A stretch of DNA of 64,000 nt from Bacillota bacterium (GTDB lineage: Bacteria > Bacillota > Clostridia > Oscillospirales > Ruminococcaceae). Of the stretch, positions 51,358 to 60,711 are shown piece after piece (the stretch's first letter is position 1; each line of letters opens with the position of its first letter). A program made the position numbers and the translations under genes. Below the pieces are notes generated by a model that did not search any database, was not told the DNA's origin, and saw only the letters and a list, made by a program, of their open reading frames with translations. Where the stretch lies: contig JAEWRN010000002.1 in the NCBI GenBank assembly GCA_023460035.1, forward strand, positions 1 through 64,000, given 5' to 3'.

Positions 51358-53880
51358 ATGATAGATAATTCGATCAACGAAGGTACCAAGCTGATTGTAC
51401 GCGACATCAAAGAGGAGATGGAGAGCGCCTTCATCGACTATTCCATGTCGGTCATTACAGCGCGTGCGCTGCCCGATGTGCGTGACGGCCTGAAACCCGT
51501 GCACCGGCGCATCCTGTACACGATGCACGAGCGCGGCAACGACCCCTCGCACCCCTACCGCAAGTCGGCGGACACCGTGGGCTCGGTGCTGGGCTCGTAC
51601 CACCCGCACGGCGACGCGTCGGTGTATGACGCCATGGTGCGCCTTGCGCAGGATTTTTCGCTGCGCTACCCGCTGGTAGACGGCCAGGGCAACTTTGGTT
51701 CGGTGGACGGCGACCCCCCTGCCGCCTACCGTTATACCGAGGCCCGCATGAGCAAAATGGCCGTGGACCTGATGACCGACATTGAAAAAGAAACCGTGGA
51801 CTTTGTGCCAAACTTCGACGAGTCGAAGCAGGAGCCCTCGGTGCTGCCCAGCCGCATCCCCAACCTGCTGGTCAACGGCAGCACGGGCATTGCCGTCGGC
51901 ATGGCGACGAACATCCCCCCGCACAACCTGTGTGAGGTGATTGACGGCATTGTGTGCATGATTGACAACGGTGTCGAAAACGTGGAGCTGCCCGATTTGA
52001 TGGAGCACATCAAAGGGCCGGACTTCCCCACCGGCGGCATCATCATGGGCCGCAGCGGCATCCGCGCCGCTTACGCCACCGGCCGCGGCAAAATCACGCT
52101 GCGCGGCCGCGCTGAAATTGAAGAAAAGGCCAACGGCCGTTTCCAGATTATTATCACCGAAATCCCCTACATGGTCAACAAGGCCCGCATGCTGGAAAAT
52201 ATTGCGAACCTCGTCAAAGACAAGCGCATCGAGGGCATCAGTGATTTGAACGACGAATCAAACCGCCATGGCATGCGCGTGGTGGTAGAGCTGAAACGCG
52301 ACGCCAACCCGCAGGTGGTGCTGAACCAGCTGTACACCTATACCCAGCTGCAGGACACCGTGGGTGTGATTATGCTGGCGCTGGACGGCGGCCAGCCGAA
52401 GGTCATGACGCTGAAAACGATGCTGGAAAAATACATCGAGTTTCAAAGCGAGGTCGTGCGCCGGCGCACCATGTTTGATCTGCGCAAGGCAGAAGAGCGT
52501 GCCCATATTTTAGAGGGCCTCAAACGCGCCACCGATATTGTGGACGAGATTATTACCACCATCCGCGCCTGCAAGGGCGGCAAGGCGGAGGCAAAGGCCG
52601 CCATTATGGACGCGTTTGCGTTTGACGACATTCAGGCGACTGCCATCGTCAATTTCCAGCTGGGCCAGCTGGCCGGCCTTGAAATTTTGAAAATCGAAAA
52701 AGAGCTGGGCGAACTGCATGCCAAAATAGACGGCTGGCGCGAAATTTTGGCCGACGAGGCCAAGGTGCTGCAAATTGTCAAAACCGAGCTGCTTGCCATG
52801 CGTGACAAGTACGGCGACGAGCGCCGCACCGAAATTGCCACCGTGTCGGGCGAAGTGGATATTGAGGATTTGATCCCGGAGGAAGACTGCATTTATGTGC
52901 TGACCCATTACGGCTACATCAAACGGCAGCCGGCAGACGCCTACCACAGCCAAAAGCGCGGTGGCCGCGGCATCACCGGCCTCACCCGGCGCGACGAGGA
53001 CTTTGTGGAAGAGCTGTTCATCGGCTCGACCCACGACTATATTTTGTTTGTCAGTGATCTTGGCCGGGTGTACCGCGTCAAGGGGTACGAGATCCCGGAG
53101 GGCAGCCGTACCTCGAAGGGGGTCAACATCGTCAACCTGCTGCCGCTTTCGCCGGATGAAAAGGTGAACACGATGCTGCGCGTTTCGGCACAGAGTGACG
53201 AGGGCTACCTTGTGATGGTGACGAAAAACGGCATCATCAAGCGCACCGAGCTTGAAAAATACCGCAACATCCGCAAAAACGGCCTGATTGCCATTTCGAT
53301 GGACGACGACGACCGCCTTGCATGGACGCGCATCACCTCCGGCACCGACGAGCTGATTGTCGCCACCCACGCGGGTATGGCCATCCGGTTTGCCGAAGAG
53401 GACGCCCGCCCGTTGGGCCGCACCGCGCGCGGTGTGAAAGCAATTACACTGGCCGATGGTGACAGCGTGGTGGGCATGGCGGTTGTGCGTGACGGCGGCG
53501 AACTGCTGACCATCACCGAAGAGGGCCAGGGCCGCCGCACCCCGGTGGAAGAATACCGCAACCAGTACCGCGGCGGCAAGGGCATTCGCAACTACAACGG
53601 CAAGGGCGGCGGCGTGGCCGGCGTCAAGGTCGTGGACGCGCAGGACGACATCATGCTCATCTCGCTTGAGGGTATTATTATCCGTATGCATGTAGAGGAT
53701 ATTGCGGTGCAAAGCCGCTATGCCGGCGGCGTGCGGGTCATGCGCCTTGGCGAGGGCGATAAGGTTGTCACGGTGGCCCGTACCCCGCGCGGCGAGGACG
53801 AAGAGGACACCGCCGCACCCGGCGAAGAGGGCGACGAGGACCTGCAGCAGGAAGAAAGCGAAAAAAGTAGTGAAGAATGA
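51358..53880 (+). CDS. gyrA: DNA gyrase subunit A
   Basis: 840 residues from the ATG at 51358, nine bases past AGAAGG; an ATG at 51349 abuts the site. Catalytic tyrosine in AAYRYTEARMSK, winged helix and coiled-coil gate, then six beta-pinwheel blades beginning about residue 510 with the GyrA-box QKRGGRGITG. The tail is very acidic (GEDEEDTAAPGEEGDEDLQQ). The quinolone region reads HPHGDASVYDAM, with Ala then Ser where E. coli has Ser83-Ala84. Confidence 0.98.
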   Translation: MIDNSINEGTKLIVRDIKEEMESAFIDYSMSVITARALPDVRDGLKPVHRRILYTMHERGNDPSHPYRKSADTVGSVLGSYHPHGDASVYDAMVRLAQDFSLRYPLVDGQGNFGSVDGDPPAAYRYTEARMSKMAVDLMTDIEKETVDFVPNFDESKQEPSVLPSRIPNLLVNGSTGIAVGMATNIPPHNLCEVIDGIVCMIDNGVENVELPDLMEHIKGPDFPTGGIIMGRSGIRAAYATGRGKITLRGRAEIEEKANGRFQIIITEIPYMVNKARMLENIANLVKDKRIEGISDLNDESNRHGMRVVVELKRDANPQVVLNQLYTYTQLQDTVGVIMLALDGGQPKVMTLKTMLEKYIEFQSEVVRRRTMFDLRKAEERAHILEGLKRATDIVDEIITTIRACKGGKAEAKAAIMDAFAFDDIQATAIVNFQLGQLAGLEILKIEKELGELHAKIDGWREILADEAKVLQIVKTELLAMRDKYGDERRTEIATVSGEVDIEDLIPEEDCIYVLTHYGYIKRQPADAYHSQKRGGRGITGLTRRDEDFVEELFIGSTHDYILFVSDLGRVYRVKGYEIPEGSRTSKGVNIVNLLPLSPDEKVNTMLRVSAQSDEGYLVMVTKNGIIKRTELEKYRNIRKNGLIAISMDDDDRLAWTRITSGTDELIVATHAGMAIRFAEEDARPLGRTARGVKAITLADGDSVVGMAVVRDGGELLTITEEGQGRRTPVEEYRNQYRGGKGIRNYNGKGGGVAGVKVVDAQDDIMLISLEGIIIRMHVEDIAVQSRYAGGVRVMRLGEGDKVVTVARTPRGEDEEDTAAPGEEGDEDLQQEESEKSSEE

Positions 53881-54025
53881 GTGATTTTCACACAATATTA
53901 ACAGAAAATCCCTATAATGGTGCGTATTGGGCTGTTGCTGTTCGGCAGCCTTTTGGGCATAAAAAAGGCAGTGTAAAAATCTTGCCGGGGGGCCCGGACA
54001 AAAATAAAGGGAGTAATGAATTTTT

Positions 54026-54553
54026 ATGAAAATCAAAACCAATCGCCTGATCGCATCCGGGCTGCTGAGCCTTGTCTTTATCCTGGAGATGTTTGTAATG
54101 CGCGGCCTGTTTGAGCAGGTCGGCACATCCAGCCTTGCCGTTGGCCACCTGTTTGTGGTGTACGGCGCATTTCTGGTGCCCGTTTTTGCCATATTGATCG
54201 GCAACCCGGTGTTTGAAAAAGCCGGCGCAAAGTATGCGGTCGTGTACAGCGCAGTGCTGTATGTCTGCGTCAGCATTTTGATGTACAGCCCGGCCAATAC
54301 CCTTTACAATGCGGGCCTTGGCACCGTGCTGGGCACGACGAGCTCCACCAGCACCACCGCCGGCTACTTTATTCTTGCCGCAAAGGTTGTGCTCATCATC
54401 GCCGCGCTGGTAATTGCCACGGTTGAGCCGAAGGAAAAGGCAGTGGAAGAGGCAAGCATTCTGGAGGAAACCGCAGAGCCGCAGAGCAGCATGGAAGCGC
54501 CGAAGCCCGAAGAAGTTGAATTGCCGGACAGCACGGAAGAAAACAGCCTGTAA
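54026..54553 (+). CDS. Uncharacterised four-helix membrane protein
   Basis: 175 residues with four hydrophobic segments (about 9-28, 38-58, 70-87, 112-133) and an acidic, probably disordered tail of about 40 residues (EASILEETAEPQSSMEAPK). AAAGGGAG precedes the ATG, with TATAAT at 53913-53918 as a likely -10. No family recognised. Downstream of gyrA by 145 bp and closed by its own terminator. Confidence 0.72.
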   Translation: MKIKTNRLIASGLLSLVFILEMFVMRGLFEQVGTSSLAVGHLFVVYGAFLVPVFAILIGNPVFEKAGAKYAVVYSAVLYVCVSILMYSPANTLYNAGLGTVLGTTSSTSTTAGYFILAAKVVLIIAALVIATVEPKEKAVEEASILEETAEPQSSMEAPKPEEVELPDSTEENSL

Positions 54554-54583
54554 GCAAAATTTTAAATGCCCCACACGGGGTTC

Positions 54584-54617
54584 AAAAAAGGGCGGCGGTT
54601 TGCCGCCCCTTTTTTTG
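54584..54617 (+). terminator. Terminator of the 175-residue membrane protein gene
   Basis: GGGCGGC / GCCGCCC stem, GGTTT loop and eight T on the plus strand. Confidence 0.9.
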
Positions 54618-54662
54618 TGCCCGCCGTGCGGGGGCATTTTACAGGGCGGCGGTGGCAGCAAA

Positions 54663-54694
54663 ACACCCGCCGCAAAAAGCGCTGCGGCGGGTGT
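54663..54694. terminator. Terminator of the epimerase-like gene
   Basis: ACACCCGCCGCA / TGCGGCGGGTGT perfect 12-bp stem with an 8-base loop. The minus strand continues TTTTG and the plus strand has a T-run a few bases on, so it may work both ways. Confidence 0.8.
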
Positions 54695-54713
54695 CATAGG
54701 TTTTTTATTTTGT

Positions 54714-55568
54714 TTAGTCCCAGTATTCGGTCACCAGTGTGGCGGCCCACTCTTCGTTCGGCGCAAGCTGTGCTGCCGGGGCAAAAGTTTCCCACGCGGC
54801 GCCGCTTTGCGCGACGTCCGGCAGGCTGTGCCAGGGCTCAATGCACACAAGGTGGCCCGGCGCTGCGGGCGGGCTCCACAGCAGGCAATAGGGGTATCCG
54901 TCAATGTGGCAAACCACCCGGCGGGCGGTGCCGCGCTCGCAAAGCGAAACCGTTGTGGGGGCCGGGTTCATCATCAAAAAAGGCCCTTTTGCAAAGGTGT
55001 CGCCCGCCAGCGGAATCTCGCGAATTTCTGTTTCACCGGTGGGGTAATTTTGTAAGTCTGCCGCAGGCTGCGGGCGGTCAAAGCGCAGTTCATAATCGGT
55101 CAGTGGTTTTGTGCTGTCAAACGGGCAGCGAAAGCCGGGGTGAAAGCCAAGGCCAAAGCGCAGCAGCCCGTTGCCGGGGTTTTGCACGCGCAGCGTGTGG
55201 TGCACCGTGTTCTGCCGCAAAACAAAGGTGCTTTGCAGCAAAAAATCAAACGGGTAAACGGCACGGGTCTCTTCGTCCGGGCAAAGCTGAAACACCAGCG
55301 TGTCGGCGGTCTTTGACACCAGCCGGTGCTGTTTGTCGCGCGCAAAGCCGTGCTGCAAACCGCAGGGGTAGTCCCTGCCCTGCCAGCTGCGGGTGCTGTG
55401 CGGCAGCGGCCCGGTATAGGGGAATAAAATGGGTGCGTGCCGCGGCCAGACGCCAGGGTCGGCCTGCCACAAAAATTCGTGCCCGTTTGTTGCTTTGACA
55501 CTCACCGCCTCCGCGCCGGCAGTGCTTACCGTCAGCGTAAGCCATTCGTTTTGTATCGTGTATTCCAT
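54714..55568 (-). CDS. Aldose 1-epimerase family protein (LacX-like)
   Basis: 284 residues from the ATG at 55568 (AAGGAGC 5 bases upstream). N-terminus YTIQNEWLTLTVSTAGAEAVSVK and the segments GREYLWQADP-like (HEFLWQADPGVWPRHAPILFPYTG), HGFARDKQHRLV and FGLGFHPGFRCPF match the LacX-type mutarotase family, with conserved His in HGFAR and FHPGF. Probably interconverts sugar anomers. Divergent from the PRD activator; a link to the sugar operon is only a guess. Confidence 0.87.
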   Translation of the reverse strand: MEYTIQNEWLTLTVSTAGAEAVSVKATNGHEFLWQADPGVWPRHAPILFPYTGPLPHSTRSWQGRDYPCGLQHGFARDKQHRLVSKTADTLVFQLCPDEETRAVYPFDFLLQSTFVLRQNTVHHTLRVQNPGNGLLRFGLGFHPGFRCPFDSTKPLTDYELRFDRPQPAADLQNYPTGETEIREIPLAGDTFAKGPFLMMNPAPTTVSLCERGTARRVVCHIDGYPYCLLWSPPAAPGHLVCIEPWHSLPDVAQSGAAWETFAPAAQLAPNEEWAATLVTEYWD

Positions 55569-55695
55569 GGATGCTCCTTGTTGCCGCCGGAAAATCAAAG
55601 CAGAAAAACGGCATACTATCAATTATAAAACAGAGTACCGGTTTTTCCAGTCAGAATATTTCACCTAAAACGGGCAAAAGATTGCGGGGCAGATT

Positions 55696-55708
55696 GCACA
55701 AATTGTGC
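55696..55708. promoter_or_regulatory. Palindrome in the epimerase-activator gap
   Basis: GCACAAATTGTGC, a perfect odd-centred palindrome about 65 bases ahead of the activator gene. Candidate operator; binding protein unknown. Confidence 0.4.
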
Positions 55709-55772
55709 CCTATATGCTAACATGAAGAAAAAGCGGACGGCGAAAGCCCCCGCAAACAGGGAGGAAACACAG

Positions 55773-57758
55773 ATGGTCAACCGCCAGCAGATGATTCTGC
55801 TGCAGCTTTCAATGGCAAAAGGGCCGGTCACATCCGACCAGCTTGCCCAAATGCTGGAATGCAGCAGCCGCACAGTCAAGGCAGAAATGACGGCAGTTGC
55901 CGAAGTGTTGGCAAAAAACGGCGCAAAGCTGATTTCAAAGCGCAATCAGGGTTATTCGATTGAGGTGCAGGACGTGGACGCCTACCGCTCGCTGTACGAG
56001 CTGCTCAGCCTGAAAGCCGTCAACCTGACGCTTGCAAACTCCAACGAAGAATCCCGCCTGTTGTACCTTGCGCGCAAGCTGGTCGCATCGCCCCGCGGGG
56101 TCAAAGCCGAAGAACTGGCCGAAGAGCTGTACCTGTCCCGTTCGGCACTGCGCGAGCCGCTGCGCCGCGCGTGTATTTTTTGCGAGAGCTTCCATTTAAA
56201 AACCCGGTATGCCGCCGGGCAGGGCATCCGGGTCAACGGCCCCGAGCATTTGATTCGCATTGCCATGACCGAGCTGTTTGAATTGCATTTTCACAAGGCA
56301 AGGCTGGACGCAACCGACCAGGAATATGCGCAGTGGATTGGCTGCGAATACGAGGAGCGGCAGAATATCCGACATACCTTTTTAAAGGTGCTGCGCGAAA
56401 GCGGGTATTCGCTGCGCGACAGTGTCACCCAGCGCATTGCGATGTATTTGATCATTGCCCGCAACCGCACCCGTGGGGGGCTGTATGTCGATTTGCCCCC
56501 CACCTGGATGCAGGAGCTGCACCCCACCCCCGTATATGCAGTGGCCCGTACCATTTATGCCACACTTGCCGAGCAGTTTGACGGATACCGCATGAATACG
56601 GCCGAAACCGCGTTTTTGGCCATTTATATTTTGTCAAACTTGGATGTGGACCTGACGCGCGATTTGCGCGGTACCGCCCCGTTTTTGTATGAGGATTGCT
56701 GTGCAGCCGCAGATCAGATGCTGCTGCGGGTGCAACGCGAGACCGGCACCGATTTTGCGCCGCTGCCCGGTGCCGTGCCAATTTTACAGCAGCTGGTGCT
56801 GCCTCTGCTTGCGAGCGTCCGGTATGGTATGGACGGTTACCAGCATTTTGACTACAGTTACGAAAAAGAATTTTTAAAAAGCCCGCTGTGTGTGCAGTAT
56901 GCGCGCTATATGGCGGCAGCGTTGACCGAAACTACCGGTTGCCGTGTTTCGCAGACCGATATTTCCATCTTGTCCTGCTATGTCTGCGCGCTGCTGAACC
57001 AGGTAAAATACGACATCAAACCGCTGCGCATTTTGACCACCCATTTTATTGGCACCCAGTTTGCCCGCATGCAGGCCAAAGACCTGCAAAAACGATACCC
57101 GGACCTGATTGAGTCGATCACCGGCATGGAGTTGTATGAAATTCGCGGCACCGACCCCAAGGATTACGATGTGGTGCTGGTGGGCAACGGCTCGGCCGGG
57201 CAGGGGCTGTTTGGGTACAACTATCCGTACCCTGCTTCCCTGCTGCTGATGACCCAGCAGGGGCGGGACTATAACCGCATTCACAACGATGTGCTGATCA
57301 ATGCCTACCAGTTGCCCGAATTGGTGCAAAACCCCGAGAGGATACGCGTCATACAGGACTTTCGTTTTTTGTCACCCGAGCAGTTTTTTCAGTTTATCAG
57401 CCTGCGCCACGCAAAGGATGAAGCGGCCCGAAACCGGATGGAAACAGACCTCACCCAGCAGGAAGCACAGTACTCCCTTGTAAAAAATGAATGTGTTGTG
57501 GTGTTTGGGCAGGCAGCAGCCTGCCGGCATGAATGCATGGAACTCTACGTTTTGCATAAAAAAAGCCAGTGGAATACAGAAAGAGTGAAATATATCTTAT
57601 TTGTCTGCATGGATTGTGTAGATTCGTTGCAGAAAGTGAAAGCATTAGAGACCGTGTTGAGCGAACTCACAAATAATCAAGAAAAAACTGAACAATTTGC
57701 ACAAAACCCGGTAGAGGCGCTGCACAGCTTACTGAGACAATCCTTGCAAACTGAATAA
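55773..57758 (+). CDS. PRD-domain transcriptional activator with PTS-like EIIB and EIIA domains
   Basis: 661 residues from the ATG at 55773 (GGAGG 8 bases upstream). Two helix-turn-helix regions (about 1-50 and 80-140), two PRD domains (about 160-260 and 275-385), a EIIB-like domain (about 405-495: RILTTHFIGTQFARMQAKDLQKRYP) and a EIIA-like domain (about 515-655: FGQAAACRHECMELYVL). The EIIB phospho-cysteine is replaced by Thr/His, so that site may be dead. No AAA domain, so not a LevR/sigma-54 type. Placed ahead of the mannose-family PTS operon, its likely target. Confidence 0.88.
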   Translation: MVNRQQMILLQLSMAKGPVTSDQLAQMLECSSRTVKAEMTAVAEVLAKNGAKLISKRNQGYSIEVQDVDAYRSLYELLSLKAVNLTLANSNEESRLLYLARKLVASPRGVKAEELAEELYLSRSALREPLRRACIFCESFHLKTRYAAGQGIRVNGPEHLIRIAMTELFELHFHKARLDATDQEYAQWIGCEYEERQNIRHTFLKVLRESGYSLRDSVTQRIAMYLIIARNRTRGGLYVDLPPTWMQELHPTPVYAVARTIYATLAEQFDGYRMNTAETAFLAIYILSNLDVDLTRDLRGTAPFLYEDCCAAADQMLLRVQRETGTDFAPLPGAVPILQQLVLPLLASVRYGMDGYQHFDYSYEKEFLKSPLCVQYARYMAAALTETTGCRVSQTDISILSCYVCALLNQVKYDIKPLRILTTHFIGTQFARMQAKDLQKRYPDLIESITGMELYEIRGTDPKDYDVVLVGNGSAGQGLFGYNYPYPASLLLMTQQGRDYNRIHNDVLINAYQLPELVQNPERIRVIQDFRFLSPEQFFQFISLRHAKDEAARNRMETDLTQQEAQYSLVKNECVVVFGQAAACRHECMELYVLHKKSQWNTERVKYILFVCMDCVDSLQKVKALETVLSELTNNQEKTEQFAQNPVEALHSLLRQSLQTE

Positions 57759-57765
57759 AAATAGT

Positions 57766-57808
57766 AGCGCTTACTCGTGAAGTTGACGAGTAAGTGCTTT
57801 ATTTTTTC
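57766..57808 (+). terminator. Terminator after the PRD activator
   Basis: AGCGCTTACTCGT (57766-57778) and ACGAGTAAGTGCT (57786-57798) pair with one wobble, then TTATTTTTTC. The 3' arm ACGAGTAA recurs at about 57904 near the PTS start. Confidence 0.8.
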
Positions 57809-57861
57809 ACTTATTCATAAAGACAACAAAATATTTCACTTTTAGTTAGAAAAAAGTAAAG

Positions 57862-57890
57862 TTGTCGTGTTTAAAAAATAGACATAAAAT
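57862..57890 (+). promoter_or_regulatory. Promoter of the mannose-family PTS operon
   Basis: TTGTCG (57862-57867), 17-bp spacer, TAAAAT (57885-57890). The gap between the activator terminator and the PTS start is AT-rich. ACGAGTAATCG downstream of the -10 may be a regulator site. Confidence 0.55.
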
Positions 57891-57939
57891 GTGATTGACT
57901 TGAACGAGTAATCGTGCAAACAAACAAAAGGAGATCGTT

Positions 57940-58362
57940 ATGCTTAAAGTTTTTCTATCCTCCCACGGCACCATGGCAAGCGGCATTCGTAAATCCCTGA
58001 GTATCCTGATGGGGGAATGTGAGAACCTGACGGTATTTAATGCCTATATCGACGAGACCAGCGTGCAGCAGCACCTGGACGACTTTTATAAAACGGTTGG
58101 CGCAGACGACGAGGTGCTGTTGTGCAGCGATTTGTACGGCGGCAGCGTCAACCAGGTGATGTGCACCTACCTGGACCGGCCGAACACCCGCCTTGTTGCG
58201 GGCGTGAACCTGATTTTCATGATGGATGTACTGGGCGAAACGAGCATCAGCGACACAAGGCTGGACGAGATTATTGACGAGAGCCGCGAGTTTTTGCGCC
58301 GGGTCGACCTTACAAAGCTGGATACCCAGCCGTCTGCCGATGCGGAAGGCGATTTTTTCTAA
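57940..58362 (+). CDS. PTS mannose-family EIIA component
   Basis: 140 residues. KVFLSSHGTMASGIRKSLSIL places the phospho-histidine at His9, as in ManX-type EIIA; LLCSDLYGGSVNQVMCTYL and GVNLIFMMDVL are other conserved parts. AAAGGAGA precedes the ATG. Receives phosphate from HPr and passes it to the EIIB product of the next gene. First gene of EIIA-EIIB-EIIC-EIID. Confidence 0.93.
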   Translation: MLKVFLSSHGTMASGIRKSLSILMGECENLTVFNAYIDETSVQQHLDDFYKTVGADDEVLLCSDLYGGSVNQVMCTYLDRPNTRLVAGVNLIFMMDVLGETSISDTRLDEIIDESREFLRRVDLTKLDTQPSADAEGDFF

Positions 58363-58397
58363 GCAGTTTCGAGCAAAAGAAAGGACGGTAAAACGTT

Positions 58398-58889
58398 ATG
58401 ATTAAATGGGCACGGTTGGACGAGCGCATGATTCACGGGCAGGTTGCCACAAAGTGGAGCCGCACGCTGGGCGTAGACCGCATTATTGTGGCGGACGACG
58501 TTGCCGCAGGCAGCGAGATTATGCAGAAATCACTGATGATGGCAGCCCCCGCCACCTGCAAAACAGCCATTGTCTCGGTAGAAAAGGGCATTGCGCTGTG
58601 CAACGACCCCCGTGCCGCCGCGCTGAAAATCCTGCTGATTGTCAGCACGCCGGAAAATTTGCTGCGTATCGCAAAAGAAGTGAAAGACATTCCGCAGATC
58701 AACGTCGGCAACTATGGCCGCATCGCCCCCAAAAAGGGCACCGAGCAGCGCCACACCTACACGAAAAACCTGTATGCCTATGACGAAGAAGCCGCCATTT
58801 TAAAAGAAATCGTGGCGACCGGTATCCCCTGCAACGTCCAGACCATCCCGGATGACGTGCCGCAGGAGCTTTCCAAGGTTCTTGGGTGA
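58398..58889 (+). CDS. PTS mannose-family EIIB component
   Basis: 163 residues. WARLDERMIHGQVATKWS contains the phospho-histidine His13, the hallmark of mannose-family EIIB. ADDVAAGSEIMQKSLMMAAP and INVGNYGRI follow the usual plan. 35 bp after EIIA. Phosphorylates the sugar carried by EIIC/EIID; GalNAc/GlcNAc-like or related sugars are suggested by the downstream deacetylases. Confidence 0.94.
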   Translation: MIKWARLDERMIHGQVATKWSRTLGVDRIIVADDVAAGSEIMQKSLMMAAPATCKTAIVSVEKGIALCNDPRAAALKILLIVSTPENLLRIAKEVKDIPQINVGNYGRIAPKKGTEQRHTYTKNLYAYDEEAAILKEIVATGIPCNVQTIPDDVPQELSKVLG

Positions 58890-58927
58890 GTGGAGTTCCA
58901 TTCATTAGAACATAAATAAGGAGGAGT

Positions 58928-59752
58928 TTGTCAATGTCAATTACCGCCGCAATTGCCTGCGCGCTGGTATACTGGATCATTCAGGTGCTTGATCCGTATA
59001 TGCTGTCGTGGCAGTGCCTCAACCGCCCCATCGTCGTGGGCCCCATCATCGGCCTGGTATTGGGTGACCTGCACACCGGTATCACCATGGGTGCTTCGCT
59101 GGAAGCAATCTTCATGGGTATTTCCGCCGTGGGTGGCTCTATCCCGTCCGACACGTTGTCCGGCACCATCATCTCTGTCTCATATGCCATTCTGGTCGGG
59201 GGCCAGGGTGCCACCGAGACCGGCCTTGCTCTGGCATTGTCGATCGGCACCGTTATGGCGTCGTTCAACAACATGCTGATGGCTGTCTGGTCTGCAATGG
59301 CTGCATTCTGGGAAAAGGTTGCCGCCGAGTGCAAGCCCCGCAAGTTTATGTTCCTCAGCATTCTGGTCAACATCATCGCCTCGCTGCCGGGCGCCATCAT
59401 CATTTTCTTCGGTGTGGCTTTTGGTATTGACGGGCTGAACGCGGCCCTGTCCGCGCTGCCCGCATGGGTGATGACCGGCCTTGGCGCGGCGGGCACCATG
59501 ATGACCGCCGTCGGCTTTGGCATCCTGCTGTCCATGATTTGGTCGGCAGACATTGCAGTTTTCTATTTTGTCGGCTTTATTCTGGCAAAAAGCCTGCAGC
59601 TCAGCAGCCTTGGCATCGCCGTGATCGGCGCCGCAATTGCGCTGACGATTTTCTTTATTGAAAAGAACATTGTCGACGCCAAAAAAGGCATGGTCAAGGT
59701 AGAGGCTGCCGCAGACGCAAAACCAGCAAACAGTGAGGAGGATTTCTTCTGA
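58928..59752 (+). CDS. PTS mannose-family EIIC component
   Basis: 274 residues with about eight membrane segments. IVVGPIIGLVLGDLHTGITMGASLEAIFMGISAVGGSIPSDTLSG is the strongly conserved EIIC substrate-path segment (PTS EIIC-Man type). AAGGAGGAG precedes the ATG, and the TGA overlaps the EIID ATG. Forms the membrane translocator with EIID. Confidence 0.95.
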   Translation: MSMSITAAIACALVYWIIQVLDPYMLSWQCLNRPIVVGPIIGLVLGDLHTGITMGASLEAIFMGISAVGGSIPSDTLSGTIISVSYAILVGGQGATETGLALALSIGTVMASFNNMLMAVWSAMAAFWEKVAAECKPRKFMFLSILVNIIASLPGAIIIFFGVAFGIDGLNAALSALPAWVMTGLGAAGTMMTAVGFGILLSMIWSADIAVFYFVGFILAKSLQLSSLGIAVIGAAIALTIFFIEKNIVDAKKGMVKVEAAADAKPANSEEDFF

Positions 59753-60567
59753 TGGAAAAGAAAGTAATCAGCGCAGAGGAAAATAAAATCCTCAAAAAAA
59801 TGTTCTGGCGCAGCCATATGGTGTTTGCAAACTTCAACATGACCAAGATGGAAGCGAACGGCTTCACCATGACCATGTCGCCCGCAGTAGAAAGCATCTA
59901 CAAGGACGACATGGAGGGCAAAAAGGCGGCTTATGCCCGCCACCAGGCCTTCTTCAACACCCACGCAGTTGCGTTTAACTTTATTGCCGGCCTGACCTAC
60001 GCGCTGGAAAAAGACGCAAAAGACGGCAAGGTGCCGGGCGAAACCATCGACGCCATCAAGGCTTCGCTGATGGGCCCGACCGCCGGTATGTTTGACTCCA
60101 TCTTCTTCAACTGCCTGCGCGTTATCGGTGCCGGTATCGCCATCGGCCTGTGCGCACAGGGCAATATCCTTGGCACCCTGATCTTCATCCTGCTGTACGG
60201 CGTTTCGCAGTCGGTGCTGAAATACATCCTGCTGAAACTCGGCTACACGCTGGGCACCAGCTTCATCGACAGCGTGTTCAACAGCGGCCTGATGGGCATT
60301 GCCACCCGCAGCGCCTCTATTTTGGGCCTTATCATGGTGGGTGCCATGACGGCCGTGACCGTCGGCTTCCCGCTGAACTGGACAATCAACATCGGCCAGA
60401 CCAGCGTCGTGGTGGCAGATTTGTTTAACAACATCTACCCCGGCATCCTCAGTGTGGGCCTTGTGCTGCTGATGATGAAGCTGATTAAAAAGGGCCGCCG
60501 CCCGACCCAGCTCATCATCGGGCTGATCGTGGTTGCTCTGCTGGGTGCGTTTATCGGCATTTTCTAA
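59752..60567 (+). CDS. PTS mannose-family EIID component
   Basis: 271 residues. MFWRSHMVFANFNMTKMEANGFTMTMSPAVESIY with FFNTHAVAFNFIAG and GPTAGMFDSIFFNCLRVIGAG are typical EIID-Man text; membrane segments are in the C-terminal half. Starts on the EIIC stop (TGATG). The last PTS gene before a strong terminator. Confidence 0.95.
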   Translation: MEKKVISAEENKILKKMFWRSHMVFANFNMTKMEANGFTMTMSPAVESIYKDDMEGKKAAYARHQAFFNTHAVAFNFIAGLTYALEKDAKDGKVPGETIDAIKASLMGPTAGMFDSIFFNCLRVIGAGIAIGLCAQGNILGTLIFILLYGVSQSVLKYILLKLGYTLGTSFIDSVFNSGLMGIATRSASILGLIMVGAMTAVTVGFPLNWTINIGQTSVVVADLFNNIYPGILSVGLVLLMMKLIKKGRRPTQLIIGLIVVALLGAFIGIF

Positions 60568-60616
60568 AAAGGGGTTTCCGCCTCTTTTCCTCAAACAGCA
60601 GCTTCGCTGATACAGG

Positions 60617-60663
60617 AAGGTCCGGTGGAGCTGCGGGCACGCAGCTTCACCGGGCCTTTTTTT
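60617..60663 (+). terminator. Terminator after the PTS genes
   Basis: Long imperfect stem, AAGG-CCGGTG-AGCTGC pairing with GCAGCT-CACCGG-CCTT around GGGCAC, followed by seven T. Downstream genes may be read through or have their own promoter; the PTS message should dominate. Confidence 0.85.
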
Positions 60664-60711
60664 ACGGCGGCATTGCCGCACCACCCCACCACAGAAAGGA
60701 CAGGGCTTTTT

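Noticed and set aside
52510..54297. 595-codon minus-strand frame
   Set aside because: Antisense to gyrA and the following membrane protein; no motifs.
55773..57758. LevR-type sigma-54 activator
   Set aside because: No AAA+ domain and no -24/-12 promoter at the PTS operon.
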